This document shows, piece after piece, positions 44,530 to 53,647 of a stretch of 64,000 nucleotides of DNA. The translations under genes and the position numbers were made by a program. The DNA lies in NCBI RefSeq assembly GCF_009498035.1, contig NZ_CP034550.1, positions 3,720,001 through 3,784,000 on the forward strand. The letters run 5' to 3'. Each line of letters begins with the position of its first letter. The stretch's first letter is position 1. Under the pieces are notes generated by a model. That model was given only the letters and a program-made list of their open reading frames with translations, did no database searches and was not told the DNA's origin. Source of the stretch: Saccharothrix syringae (GTDB taxonomy: Bacteria > Actinomycetota > Actinomycetes > Mycobacteriales > Pseudonocardiaceae).

Positions 44530-45807
44530 GTGGGGGCGGCTGAGGTGCGGGTCCTGCGGACCGGGCGCCGGTTGGCCGTGGTGTTCCGGACCGCGGTGCT
44601 GGTGGGGCTCGCGATCGCCGTCGCGGTCGGGTCGCCCTCGCCGCCCGCCGTCGTGCTCGGGTTGCTGGTGTGGGGCGCGGTGTTCGCCGTCCGCGCGCCG
44701 CGCGGGTGGGTGCTGGTCGTCGACGTCGGGGTGGTGTGCGGCCTCTGCCTGGCCCAGCGGTGGCTGGTGGGCGCCGACTCGCTGGCCGACAGCGCGAACT
44801 GGGTGCTGACGCTCGCCTCGATCACCGCCGTGGCGCACCAGTGGCACGTCACGGCCCGGGGTGGCGCGGTGCTGACGGGCGCGATCGTGGCGAGCCGGGT
44901 CGTGGGCGCGGTGGTGGCCGGTGCCGGCGGGTGGCTCGCCGTGCTGCCGGTGGCGCTGTGGACGTTCGCCGAGGCCGGGATGTCGCGCGGGATGCTCCTG
45001 CTGGTGCGGGCGGCGGGCCGGGCGGCGGACGCCGCCATCGCCGAGGCCGAGCGGGCCCGGCGGGAGGCCGAGGTCGCCCGGGTCCGGCGCGCCGACGAGC
45101 TGGCGCACCTGGCGGTGCTGCACGACACCGCCGCGGCCACGCTGTTCGCCGCCGGGAACGGGGTGGTCGACGGGCTGGCGCGGAGTGCGGCACGGGACAT
45201 CGCCGCGTTGGTCGGGCCGGTGGGCGCCGGTGACCTCGCGCCGGCCGGCTGGGCGGGTGCGGGTGACCCTGGCGTCGCCGGGGTGGTCGGGCAGGTGCGG
45301 GGTGGTGGTCCCGACCTCGCGCCGGTCGGGTGGGTGGGTGCGGGTGACCCCGGCGTCGCCGCGCCGGCCGGGCAGGTGCGCACCGGTGGTCTTGGCGTTG
45401 CCGGGGTGGTCGGGCGGGCGGGTGCCGGTGACCTCGACCTCGTCCCCCTGCTGCGCGACGAGGCGCGGAACTCGCCGCTGGACGTGCGCGTGACCGGGCC
45501 GGTGACCCTGCCGGTGCCGGCGGCCGTCGCGGACGCGGTCCGCCGGGCCGTGCGGGAAGCGCTGGTCAACGTCGTGCGGCACGCCGGGGTGGGCGAGGCC
45601 CGGCTGTGCGTGCGGGACGGCGGCGGCGTGGTGGCGGTCGAGGTGGAGGACCGGGGGAGCGGGTTCGACCCCGACCGCGTCTCGCCGCACCGCCGGGGGA
45701 TCGCGCTGTCCGTCGTCGACCGCATGGCGCAGGCGGGTGGCCGGGCCGAGGTCGTGAGCAGGCCCGGTGGCGGCACGTCGGTCAGGTTGGCGTGGTCCCG
45801 TGGATGA
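44530..45807 (+). CDS. histidine kinase-like protein with repeat insertion
   Basis: 425 residues from GTG 44530. Four to six membrane helices in residues 15-165; helix-linker AEAERARREAEVARVRRADE; dimerisation helix with LAVLHDTAAATLFAAG (H198-D199 as in HisKA_3-type H-D motifs). A Gly/Val/Pro-rich insert built of 27-residue repeats occupies about 235-303. The ATPase domain follows with ALVNVVRHAG (N-box) and VEDRGSGFDPDR (G1 box). First gene of a three-gene operon; a GATTCT box 6 bases before the GTG suggests a leaderless message. Confidence 0.8.
   Translation: MGAAEVRVLRTGRRLAVVFRTAVLVGLAIAVAVGSPSPPAVVLGLLVWGAVFAVRAPRGWVLVVDVGVVCGLCLAQRWLVGADSLADSANWVLTLASITAVAHQWHVTARGGAVLTGAIVASRVVGAVVAGAGGWLAVLPVALWTFAEAGMSRGMLLLVRAAGRAADAAIAEAERARREAEVARVRRADELAHLAVLHDTAAATLFAAGNGVVDGLARSAARDIAALVGPVGAGDLAPAGWAGAGDPGVAGVVGQVRGGGPDLAPVGWVGAGDPGVAAPAGQVRTGGLGVAGVVGRAGAGDLDLVPLLRDEARNSPLDVRVTGPVTLPVPAAVADAVRRAVREALVNVVRHAGVGEARLCVRDGGGVVAVEVEDRGSGFDPDRVSPHRRGIALSVVDRMAQAGGRAEVVSRPGGGTSVRLAWSRG
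45232..45440 (+). repeat. 81-bp in-frame tandem repeat inside the kinase gene
   Basis: Unit 1 at 45232-45312 and unit 2 at 45313-45393 share GACCTCGCGCCGG...TGGG and GGTGCGGGTGACCC...GGCGTCGCC; a partial third copy extends to 45440. The length is a multiple of three, so the frame is kept. Confidence 0.7.
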
Positions 45808-46900
45808 GGCGGTGCGGTCGGTCGCCGCCGGGCGGTTGCTGCGCGGGATTCGGCTGGCGACGCTGCTGGTCACCGCGGTGTCGTTGGTCGGCTTCGCGCT
45901 GCCGCTGCTGGTCTCCGGTGGCGCGGCCCACCGGTCGACGGCCCAGCAGGTGGTCGCGTTCGGGCTGCTCGCCGCGGTCACCCTGGTGGCGGGCCGGTAC
46001 GTGGTGCTCGACCGGCCGCCGGGGCGGCTGCGGTGGGTGCTGCTCGGGCTCGTGGTCGCGGGGTCGGTGCTGGCGGTCACCGGGGTGCGCGCCGAGTACC
46101 TGCTGTCGGAGTTCGAGTGGTCCTACGGCTTGATCGGCTGGTTCGGCCTGCTGGTGCTGCTCGACCTGGGTGCGCCCGCCGCGTGCGCCTTCCTGGCCGG
46201 GCACGTGGTGGCGAGCTTCGGCTACACCGCCGCGGTCGGGCAGGACGCCGGCGGGCTGGTGGTCGTGACGGTCCTGGTGCTCGGCTACCAGCTGCCGGTG
46301 GTCGCGGCGACGGCGGTGGTGCGGCGGCTGGTGGACGACGCGGCCCTGGCCGCTCGCCGCGAGGAGGAGGCCCGCCTCGGCGACGCCGTCGCCCGCCGGC
46401 GCCACGAGGACCACAAGGCCCGCTGCGCCGCGCTCCTGCCGACCGTGCTGCCCCTGCTGGCCGACCTGGCCGCCGGGGACGCCGACCTGGCCGACGACCG
46501 CGTGCGCGCCCGGTACGCGGTGGAGGCGGCCCGGGTGCGGCGGCTGTTCGCCGAGCACGACCGGGCGCCCGACCCGTTGGCGCACGAGCTGCTCGCCTGC
46601 GTCGAGCTGGCCGAGCGGCGCGGCGTGGTGGTGCAGGTCGAGCTGGGCGACGGGCGACCGCAGCCGCCGGCGCCCGCGCGCCGGTCCCTGGTCGACGCCG
46701 TGTCCGGGGTGCTGGCCACCGCGCGGACCAGCGCCAGGGTGGTCGTGCTGGGCACGCCGTCGGCCGTGACGGTGAGCGTGGTGGCCGACGGCACCAACCA
46801 CGGCCCGGTGCCGGTGGAGGACCCGGCGTCGATCGCGGTGACGAGCCTGGTGGAAGGGGAACGCGTGTGGGTGGAGGCGACGTGGGGCGCGACGCGGTGA
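45800..46900 (+). CDS. degenerate histidine-kinase-like membrane protein
   Basis: 366 residues from GTG 45800, overlapping the previous stop by 8 bases. Six hydrophobic helices (about 18-165), then a helical region (ARREEEARLGDAVARRRHED) and a small C-terminal domain at the place of HATPase_c. That domain lacks the N-box Asn (SLVDAVSGVLATAR) and any DxGxG box (VVADGTNHGPVP), so ATP binding and kinase activity are doubtful. It may pair with the upstream kinase as a non-catalytic sensor half. Overlaps the response regulator start by four bases. Confidence 0.65.
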   Translation: MDEAVRSVAAGRLLRGIRLATLLVTAVSLVGFALPLLVSGGAAHRSTAQQVVAFGLLAAVTLVAGRYVVLDRPPGRLRWVLLGLVVAGSVLAVTGVRAEYLLSEFEWSYGLIGWFGLLVLLDLGAPAACAFLAGHVVASFGYTAAVGQDAGGLVVVTVLVLGYQLPVVAATAVVRRLVDDAALAARREEEARLGDAVARRRHEDHKARCAALLPTVLPLLADLAAGDADLADDRVRARYAVEAARVRRLFAEHDRAPDPLAHELLACVELAERRGVVVQVELGDGRPQPPAPARRSLVDAVSGVLATARTSARVVVLGTPSAVTVSVVADGTNHGPVPVEDPASIAVTSLVEGERVWVEATWGATR

Positions 46901-47538
46901 CCACGGTCGTGGTGGTGGACGACCACCCGGTCGTGGTGGCGGGCATCCGGGCCTGGTGCGCCGCCGCCGAACCGCCCGTGGAGGTGGTCGAGGTCGGCGC
47001 GACGCCCGGCGTGGCGTGGACCGGCGAGGGCGGCCGGGCCGACGTCGTCGTGTTCGACCTGCACCTCGACGGCCGGGTGCCCGCCTTCGCCGACCTGCGC
47101 CACCTCGTCGAGGTCGGTCGCCGGGTCGTCGTCTACACCATGCGCGACGACCGCGAGACCGTGCTCACGTGCCTCGACATCGGGGTGTCGGCCTACCTGA
47201 CCAAGGCGGAGGGGCCCGCCCACCTGATCGCCGCGATCCGCGCCGCCCGCCACAACGCGCCGTTCACCACGCCGACGATGGCCCGCGCCATCAGCACCGA
47301 CCGCCGGTCCGACCGGCCCCGGTTGACCGCGCGGGAGGTGGACGTGCTGGTGAGCTGGTTCGCCTGCGAGTCCAAGGACCTGGTGGCGCGCAAGCTCGGC
47401 CTGTCCGTGAAGACGGTCAACACCTACATCGACCGCGCCCGCGTCCGGTACGCCAACGCGGGTCGGCCCGCGCCGACCAAGGCCGCCCTGGTCGCGCGGG
47501 CCGTCCAGGACGGCCTGATCCGGCTCGACGACCTGTGA
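46897..47538 (+). CDS. LuxR-type response regulator
   Basis: 213 residues. Receiver domain with D8/D9 (VVVVDDHPVVVAG), phosphoacceptor D54 in VVFDLHLDG, Thr in VVYTMRDD and Lys in YLTKAEGP; LuxR-type HTH near the C-terminus (LTAREVDVLVSWFACESKDL, then LSVKTVNTYIDRARVRYANA). Third gene of the kinase-degenerate kinase-regulator operon, with a GTGA overlap. Convergent with the secreted-protein gene ending at 47588. Confidence 0.85.
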   Translation: MTTVVVVDDHPVVVAGIRAWCAAAEPPVEVVEVGATPGVAWTGEGGRADVVVFDLHLDGRVPAFADLRHLVEVGRRVVVYTMRDDRETVLTCLDIGVSAYLTKAEGPAHLIAAIRAARHNAPFTTPTMARAISTDRRSDRPRLTAREVDVLVSWFACESKDLVARKLGLSVKTVNTYIDRARVRYANAGRPAPTKAALVARAVQDGLIRLDDL

Positions 47539-47587
47539 CCCGACGCCCGGTGACCCGGAACCCGGCGACCCGGCTGGAGCGGTGTGC

Positions 47588-48745
47588 TCAGCCCTTCCCG
47601 CCCGGCACCTCACCCGGCCTCCCCGCGAACCCCGCGAACCGCGCGGCCCGGCGTTCGCGCAGCTCCGGGGAGCGGTTCGCCAGCGCGGCCCCCGTCACCC
47701 CCGACGCGCGCACGGCGCCGAACTCCACCTGCAACGGGTGGTCGACCGCGTACCGGTCGGTGCGCACGCCGGTCAGCGACCAGCAGACCTCCTGCCCGGC
47801 GCCGCCGCCCGCGACCTCGAAGGAGTTGCCCGCCACCTCGCGACTGACGTGCAGCGACGGCGCGGGCGCGCCGATCGGGGTCAGCTGGTAGCGGAACGAC
47901 CCGTTGACCGCCGAGACGTAGGCGGGCAGGGGTACCGTCGCCCGGCCGGCGGCGTCCAGCGTCACCGTCCCGTCGTAGATGTTCTTGCGCTCGGCCGAGT
48001 GCACGGCGGCGTGCTGCAGGTAGCGGTCACCGCCGCCGGGGTGGGGCACCAGGAACGCGCTGTCCATGTACGTCTGCGGCCCCAGCGTGTCGATGCCCCC
48101 GTCGACGGCGGTGAAGCCCTCCAGGATGGACGGCCCCCTGGCGTACAGCGCGGCGCCGTCCGTGCTGCCCGGCGCGACCTTGCCGACCAGGCCGAACCCC
48201 AGCTCGGAGCTGGCCTCGCCGATCACGCCGTCGGTGCCCCGGCCGTGCACGCCGACGCCGTGCGGGCCGCCGGTGGCGAGCAGACCGCCCGCCGGTGCTC
48301 CCGCGGGCGGTGTGACGGCCAGGTTCTCCGCGATCGCCGCCCAGCGCTCGGCGTTCGAGGTGTCGGCCCGGAGGCCGTGCTGGAGGGTGCCGACGGCGCG
48401 CACCGCGCAGCCGCCGGCGGCGGTGGTGGCGCCGTTGACGCCGCGCACGCCGGTCAGGTCGGGGTTCTCGGTGCGCCCGACGACCCCGGGGCCGCCGACC
48501 GAGACGCCCCAGATGCCGTACGCCGTGCCGTTCTGGTGCACGTGCAGGCCGTGGCCCCGGTCGCTGTCGGTGACCAGGAACGTCGAGCCCGCGTCCTGGC
48601 CCGCGTCGTTGGTGCGGCCGATCAGCACGGAGCCGCCGGGTGCGGCGGTCGCCGTGCCGGGAGCGGCGACGGCGGCGGCGCCCGCCGCCAGGCCGGCCGC
48701 GGCCGTGGTGAGCAACCGGCGCCGGGTGGGTTCGTTCGTGGACAT
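47588..48745 (-). CDS. Tat-exported surface protein, unknown
   Basis: 385 residues from ATG 48745. A twin-Arg signal peptide (TRRRLLTTAAAGLAAGAAAV) directs export by Tat. The middle is a Gly-rich series of short repeats (VGGPGVVGRTENPDLTGVRG) as in beta-helical or tail-fibre-like proteins. The C-terminal part, GTVTLDAAGRATVPLPAYVS then FRYQLTPIGAPAPSLHVSRE, matches a domain recurrent in large bacterial surface proteins of unknown role. Follows a secreted amidase-domain protein gene on the same strand after 74 bases. Confidence 0.65.
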   Translation of the reverse strand: MSTNEPTRRRLLTTAAAGLAAGAAAVAAPGTATAAPGGSVLIGRTNDAGQDAGSTFLVTDSDRGHGLHVHQNGTAYGIWGVSVGGPGVVGRTENPDLTGVRGVNGATTAAGGCAVRAVGTLQHGLRADTSNAERWAAIAENLAVTPPAGAPAGGLLATGGPHGVGVHGRGTDGVIGEASSELGFGLVGKVAPGSTDGAALYARGPSILEGFTAVDGGIDTLGPQTYMDSAFLVPHPGGGDRYLQHAAVHSAERKNIYDGTVTLDAAGRATVPLPAYVSAVNGSFRYQLTPIGAPAPSLHVSREVAGNSFEVAGGGAGQEVCWSLTGVRTDRYAVDHPLQVEFGAVRASGVTGAALANRSPELRERRAARFAGFAGRPGEVPGGKG

Positions 48746-48819
48746 GCGGTTCGGGTCCTCTCCTGGGCACGGGCCGGGCGCGACCCCCCTGGTACCGCGC
48801 CCGGTCCGCGCCGGTCCGG

Positions 48820-50607
48820 TCAGCCGGTGACGTGGGCGATGTAGACCTTCATGTTCCGGTTCTTCTTCAGCCTCAACGTGTCCCAGAGGGGGACGTTGCT
48901 GCGGGGGTCCGAGTGCTGGGTGTAGAAGATGTGGCTCTTCCACACGCCGTTGACGACCGCGACGTGGTCGATCGTGCCGTTGCCGGTGTTGTCGAAGTAG
49001 AGGATGTCGCCGCGGACCGCCTGGTTGAAGTAACCGCGGAAGACCGCACGGCGCTTCTTGTACATGTGCTTGAACTGGTTGTGGGCCGCGTACCAGGTGT
49101 AGGACCCGTAGATCGGCCACACGCCGTGGTACCACCAGGCGCTGTCGGACTTGTAGTAGCCGCTCTTCTTCTTCAGGCCGGCGTAGCGCAGGGCCTGTGA
49201 CGCGAAATTCGTGCAGTCGCGGTTCTTGTCCTTGATCTTGAAGCTCTTGTTCGGGGACCTCCAGTACCTGTTCGCGTAGTCCGCGATCTTGTTCGTGTTG
49301 ACGCCCTCGGCCTGCATCAGCGGTGGTCCTTCGACGAACGAGTCCCCGTCCGTGAGGACCGGCTCCGGCACGGGGCCGTCGTCCGGCTCGGTGGCTTCGG
49401 CGGCGGCCGGTGGGACCGGTTCCTCGACGCTCGTCGGCGGAGGCGTGGCGGAGGCCAGCTCCCACGCGGCACCGGCGCTGCGCGCACCCACCGCGCCCGC
49501 GGTGGGGACGAACGAGAACTCGTACCGGCCGCTGCGCTCCTCGGGCACCTGCTGGACCCCGCCGTCGGTCGACGTGGCGCGCTGGCCGAACGTCTGCTCC
49601 GCGGTGGCGAGCACCGTCACGGTGGCGCCGTCCGGGCTGGGCAGCACGACCACGTCGCTCAGGCTCGCGACGTGCGAGGTGATGTCCAGGCGTCGCTTCG
49701 CCAGGAACTCCCGCTGCTCCACGTCCTCGGGGCCGTCGGTCAGCACCGCGTCGCGGATGGCGTCGCGGCTCGGGCTCGCCTCCGCCGCTTCGGCCGGCGT
49801 GGCCGCCTCGCCCGCCGACAGCTTCCCGCGGGCCAGCAGGTACTCGGTCGACATGGTGGTGAACTCGGCCGCGGGCAGCGGCGCGACCGCGGGCCGCGCG
49901 GGCCCGGTGCGCGCGGCGGGACCGGCGTGCCAGTCGTTGAGCGCGGTGACGCCGTACTCGTACTCGACCTGCGCGGACAGCCCGCCGACCACCGCGTGGT
50001 CCTCGGTGCCGTCGACCACGACCTGCGCCGCCGGCGTGGTGCCGCCTGCCGGGTACGCCTCCACCACGTAGTGCGTCACGAACGCACCGGGACCGGGGTC
50101 GGCACCCTGCCACGTCACGTACCCGCCGCCGTCCGCGGGTGTCACGGCGAGCCCTTCCACCGCGCGCGGGGTCGGGGGGCTGGAGGGCAGGTCCACGCCT
50201 TCGGCGGTGTCGGCGACGAGCACCTGGAACTCCGACCAGGCGCCCGGCCTGCCGCTGACGACGACCCGGCTGCGCCAGGCGTACTCGTTCACGTCGGCGA
50301 GCACGCCGGCCGGTACGACCCAGTTCACCCGCCCGTCCTGGCCGCGGGTCCCGGTCGCGCCGGCGAGCCGCGCGGTCCGGTCGGCGCCGAACAGCTCGAA
50401 CTCGACGGACGGCGCCGGCCTGCCGGGGCGGGCGGGCGCGTACACCGAGAGGTTCGGCGTCAGCGACCTGCTGATCGTGTCGTCGACCGGGTACGGCGCG
50501 TTGGTGATCAGCTCGGGGACCTCGGCCGTGGCGGGTCCCGCGAACTGCGCCAGCGCGACGACGGTCGCGCCGATCACGAACCTGGTGGCCAATCGGTTTC
50601 TGGGCAC
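48820..50607 (-). CDS. secreted protein with C-terminal amidase_6-like domain
   Basis: 595 residues from GTG 50607. Signal peptide (LATRFVIGATVVALAQFAGP, ATA cleavage). Residues about 30-240 are beta-sandwich repeats, the second of them fibronectin type III-like (RAVEGLAVTPADGGGYVTWQ, VEYEYGVTALNDW). A Pro/Glu-rich linker leads to the C-terminal 150 residues: IADYANRYWR, KDKNRDCTNFASQALRYAGL (catalytic-type Cys in DCTNF), GDILYFD and IDHVAVVNG with its His, typical of the putative amidase domain of Amidase_6 (NlpC-like fold). It may act on peptidoglycan or peptides outside the cell. Confidence 0.8.
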   Translation of the reverse strand: MPRNRLATRFVIGATVVALAQFAGPATAEVPELITNAPYPVDDTISRSLTPNLSVYAPARPGRPAPSVEFELFGADRTARLAGATGTRGQDGRVNWVVPAGVLADVNEYAWRSRVVVSGRPGAWSEFQVLVADTAEGVDLPSSPPTPRAVEGLAVTPADGGGYVTWQGADPGPGAFVTHYVVEAYPAGGTTPAAQVVVDGTEDHAVVGGLSAQVEYEYGVTALNDWHAGPAARTGPARPAVAPLPAAEFTTMSTEYLLARGKLSAGEAATPAEAAEASPSRDAIRDAVLTDGPEDVEQREFLAKRRLDITSHVASLSDVVVLPSPDGATVTVLATAEQTFGQRATSTDGGVQQVPEERSGRYEFSFVPTAGAVGARSAGAAWELASATPPPTSVEEPVPPAAAEATEPDDGPVPEPVLTDGDSFVEGPPLMQAEGVNTNKIADYANRYWRSPNKSFKIKDKNRDCTNFASQALRYAGLKKKSGYYKSDSAWWYHGVWPIYGSYTWYAAHNQFKHMYKKRRAVFRGYFNQAVRGDILYFDNTGNGTIDHVAVVNGVWKSHIFYTQHSDPRSNVPLWDTLRLKKNRNMKVYIAHVTG

Positions 50608-51030
50608 GGCTCGACGCTAGGAGCCGCGGGCGCGGGCGCTGTCGGTCGTTCGCCCGACAGAACACGGTTGCACCCGAACGCACGCCGACCGGCCGACCGC
50701 GGCGCGCCCGCCGTGCGCCGGGCGGTTGTGTGGTCGCCGTTGTCCGGGCGGTCCGCGGCGATGCCCGACGTTGTCCGGAATCGGCCACCGGGATCATCGG
50801 GCGGGCTGTTCGCGCTGGTCGAGCGGTCGTGGACCGGTCCGGACAACTGCCTTCGGGGTGCCGGTTGATCGACTTCGGTGCTTCGATCCGCAACTGTCAA
50901 CTGGGATCAGCCGTGACGAGTTTGTGATCACTGCACCCATGTGGCCCCCGCCACTGCCCCAATAGCGTCCACCCAACGTTGTGGAGGCGGTCAGCTCTGC
51001 TCGGTCGAACCCGAACAGGTGGGAGGACCC
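50608..51030. other. 423-base divergent promoter region
   Basis: No gene. It carries the promoters of the amidase-domain gene (minus) and the oligopeptide importer operon (plus). A TTGTGATCAC element at about 50922-50931 lies some 100 bases before the operon. Open frames here are shadows without ribosome sites. Confidence 0.5.
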
Positions 51031-52656
51031 ATGTCACGTGCACGCTTAGTTCCCGCAGCACTCGCGGTCGCCGTGGTGGCGGCCGGCTGCGGAGCCGCCC
51101 AGGAGACCCCGTCGGGCTCGAACACCGACGCCGGGATCACGATCTTCAACACCGAGCCGGAGAACCCGCTGGTGCCCGGCAACACCACCGAGGTGGGCGG
51201 CAGCCGGGTGCTCGACGCGATGTTCACCGGGCTCGTCGAGTACCGGGCGGAGGACGCGCAGCCGGTCAACGCGATGGCCGAGTCGATCGAGACGACCGAC
51301 TCCAAGGTCTTCACCGTGAAGATCAAGCCGGGCTGGACGTTCCACGACGGCACGCCGGTCACCGCGAAGAGCTTCGTGGACGCCTGGAACTGGACCGCCT
51401 ACGGCCCCAACGCCACCCAGGGCGCCAGCTTCTTCTCCCAGATCGAGGGCTTCGACGAGGTCCACCCGGACGACCCCGACGGCGCGGACGGGCCGCAGCA
51501 GGCGCCGACGCCCGCGGTCAAGGAGATGTCCGGGCTCAAGGTCGACAACGACAACCAGTTCACCATCACCCTGTCCGAGCCGTTCTCGGTCTTCCCGGTC
51601 ACCATCGGCTACGAGGTGTTCGCGCCGCTGCCGGAGGCGTTCTTCAAGGACCAGAAGGCGTTCGAGGCCGCCCCGATCGGCAACGGCCCGTTCAAGTTCG
51701 CCTCGCGCGCGGTCGGCACCGACATCAAGCTGACCCGCTACGACGACTACAAGGGCGACGACAAGCCGAAGTTCAAGGACCTGACGCTGAAGGTCTACCA
51801 GAGCCGCGAGTCGGCCTACGCGGACCTCGTCGCGAACAACCTGGACTTCATGGAGGAGCTGCCCCCCAACGCCCTGGCGGGCAAGAAGTACGAGACGGAC
51901 CTGGGCGACCGGGTCGTGCAGCGCGAGACGCTGAACATGCAGACCATCGCGTTCCCGTTCTACCTGCCGCCCTACGACAACGTGGAGCTGCGGCGCGCGA
52001 TCTCCATGGCCATCAACCGCGAGGAGATCACCCAGCGCATCTTCGAGGGCACCCGCAAGCCCGCCGACGGCTGGGTGCACCCGCTGATGAAGGGGTACAA
52101 GCCGGGCCAGTGCGGTGACTACTGCACGTTCAACGAGGCGAAGGCCAAGGAGGCGTTCGCGAAGTCCGGCTACACCGGCGAGATCATCCTGCTGTCCAAC
52201 ACCGACGGCGGTCACCAGGAGTGGGCCGAGGCGGTGGCGAACAGCATCAAGAACACGCTCGGCGTGGAGGCCCGGTTCGTGCCGTCGACGAGCTTCGGCG
52301 AGTTCCGCCAGAAGGTCAACGCGCACGAGATGACCGGCATGTACCGGGCGGGCTGGATCGCCGACTACCCGTCGATCGAGAACTGGCTGACGCCGCTGTA
52401 CCGCACCGGCGCGTCCTCCAACGACGGCCTCTACTCCAACCCGGCGTTCGACGCGAAGCTCGCCGAGGCCAACCGGGCGCCGAGCGAGGAGAAGGCCATC
52501 GAGCTGTACCTGGAGGCCGAGCGGATCATGGCGCCGGACGTGCCGACCATCCCGCTGTGGACGCAGTACACCATCGCCGGCAAGTCCGACCGGTTGAAGG
52601 TCGCGAACCTCGACCCGTTCCGCACCCTCGACCTCGAATCCGTGGAAGTGGCGTAG
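51031..52656 (+). CDS. oligopeptide-binding lipoprotein (SBP family 5)
   Basis: 541 residues from ATG 51031 (GGGAGGA 5 bases upstream). Lipoprotein signal with lipobox VAAGC, Cys at residue 20. The mature part is a family 5 extracellular solute-binding protein (DppA/OppA type): LDAMFTGLVEYRAED, FTVKIKPGWTFHDGTPVTAK, VELRRAISMAINREEI and WIADYPSIENWLTPLY. It captures peptides or similar nutrients for the ABC importer encoded next. A strong hairpin at 52672-52704 follows the gene. Confidence 0.9.
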   Translation: MSRARLVPAALAVAVVAAGCGAAQETPSGSNTDAGITIFNTEPENPLVPGNTTEVGGSRVLDAMFTGLVEYRAEDAQPVNAMAESIETTDSKVFTVKIKPGWTFHDGTPVTAKSFVDAWNWTAYGPNATQGASFFSQIEGFDEVHPDDPDGADGPQQAPTPAVKEMSGLKVDNDNQFTITLSEPFSVFPVTIGYEVFAPLPEAFFKDQKAFEAAPIGNGPFKFASRAVGTDIKLTRYDDYKGDDKPKFKDLTLKVYQSRESAYADLVANNLDFMEELPPNALAGKKYETDLGDRVVQRETLNMQTIAFPFYLPPYDNVELRRAISMAINREEITQRIFEGTRKPADGWVHPLMKGYKPGQCGDYCTFNEAKAKEAFAKSGYTGEIILLSNTDGGHQEWAEAVANSIKNTLGVEARFVPSTSFGEFRQKVNAHEMTGMYRAGWIADYPSIENWLTPLYRTGASSNDGLYSNPAFDAKLAEANRAPSEEKAIELYLEAERIMAPDVPTIPLWTQYTIAGKSDRLKVANLDPFRTLDLESVEVA

Positions 52657-52671
52657 CGCTCGGTGGATCTC

Positions 52672-52704
52672 GGGCCGGCCCGGAGCGGTCCTCCGGGCCG
52701 GCCC
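52672..52704 (+). promoter_or_regulatory. intra-operon stem-loop after the binding-protein gene
   Basis: 14-bp perfect arms GGGCCGGCCCGGAG and complement with loop CGGTC. It has no U-tract and the next ribosome site follows at once, so it probably stabilises the binding-protein mRNA or stops only part of the transcripts, giving more binding protein than permease. Confidence 0.65.
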
Positions 52705-52723
52705 CCGGCGGTGGGAGGCTCCG

Positions 52724-53647
52724 TTGGGGCGCTACGTGCTGCGCAGGCTGCTCCAGATGGTCCCGGTGTTCCTCGGGACGACGTTCCTGATCTACGTGAT
52801 GGTGTGGGCGGTGCCCGGCGACCCGTTCGAGGGCAAGTGCGGCGAGCGGGACTGCCCCGAGTCGTACGTGTCCGCGATGCGGGAGAGGTTCAACCTCGAC
52901 GACCCGCTGCTCGTGCAGTACGCCAAGTACCTGGGCAACCTGCTGCGGGGCGACTTCGGGCTGACCTCGTCGGGGCTCCAGGTCTCCGACCGGATCGCCG
53001 CGACGTTCCCCGTCACGCTCAAGCTCGCCCTGGTGGCCCTGGTCGTCGAGGCGGTCATCGGCATCACCGCGGGCGTGGTGTCCGGGCTGCGCAACCGCGG
53101 GTTCCTGGACAGCCTGGTGCTGGTGTCGACGCTGTTCCTCATCTCGATCCCGGTGTTCGTCACTGGTTACGTCGTGCAGCTGGTGTTCGGCCTCCAACTG
53201 GGCCTGATCTCGCCGACGGTGACGAGCCCGACGATCGGCAACCTGGTCGTGCCCGGGTTCGTGCTGGCGTCGCTGTCCATGGCGTACGTGGCGCGGCTGT
53301 CGCGGGCGAGCATCTCCGAGAACAGGCGGGCCGACTACGTGCGCACGGCGCTGGCCAAGGGCCTGCCGCCACGCCGCGTGGTGGGCGTGCACCTGCTGCG
53401 GAACTCGCTGATCCCGGTGATCACCTTCCTCGGCACCGACCTGGGCGCGTTCCTCGGCGGCGCGATCGTCACCGAGGGCATCTTCAACGTGCCCGGCGTC
53501 GGCGGCCTGGTGTTCCGCTCGATCCTGACCAAGGACGGCGCGATGGTCACCGGCGTGGTCACCGTCCTGGTGCTCGTGTACCTGCTGATGACGCTGCTGG
53601 TGGACCTCCTCTACGCCGTCCTGGACCCGAGGATTCGCTATGACTGA
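52724..53647 (+). CDS. oligopeptide ABC transporter permease (DppB-like)
   Basis: 307 residues from TTG 52724, 6 bases after GGGAGG. Six membrane helices; GRYVLRRLLQMVPVFLGTTF and VWAVPGDPF are the usual DppB opening, and the EAA loop RADYVRTALAKGLPPRRVVG contacts the ATPases. Overlaps the next gene by 8 bases. Forms the membrane channel with the DppC-like protein. Confidence 0.88.
   Translation: MGRYVLRRLLQMVPVFLGTTFLIYVMVWAVPGDPFEGKCGERDCPESYVSAMRERFNLDDPLLVQYAKYLGNLLRGDFGLTSSGLQVSDRIAATFPVTLKLALVALVVEAVIGITAGVVSGLRNRGFLDSLVLVSTLFLISIPVFVTGYVVQLVFGLQLGLISPTVTSPTIGNLVVPGFVLASLSMAYVARLSRASISENRRADYVRTALAKGLPPRRVVGVHLLRNSLIPVITFLGTDLGAFLGGAIVTEGIFNVPGVGGLVFRSILTKDGAMVTGVVTVLVLVYLLMTLLVDLLYAVLDPRIRYD

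Noticed and set aside
50870..50900. tRNA T-arm like GCTTCGATCCGC
   Set aside because: No cloverleaf, acceptor stem or anticodon arm can be built around it.
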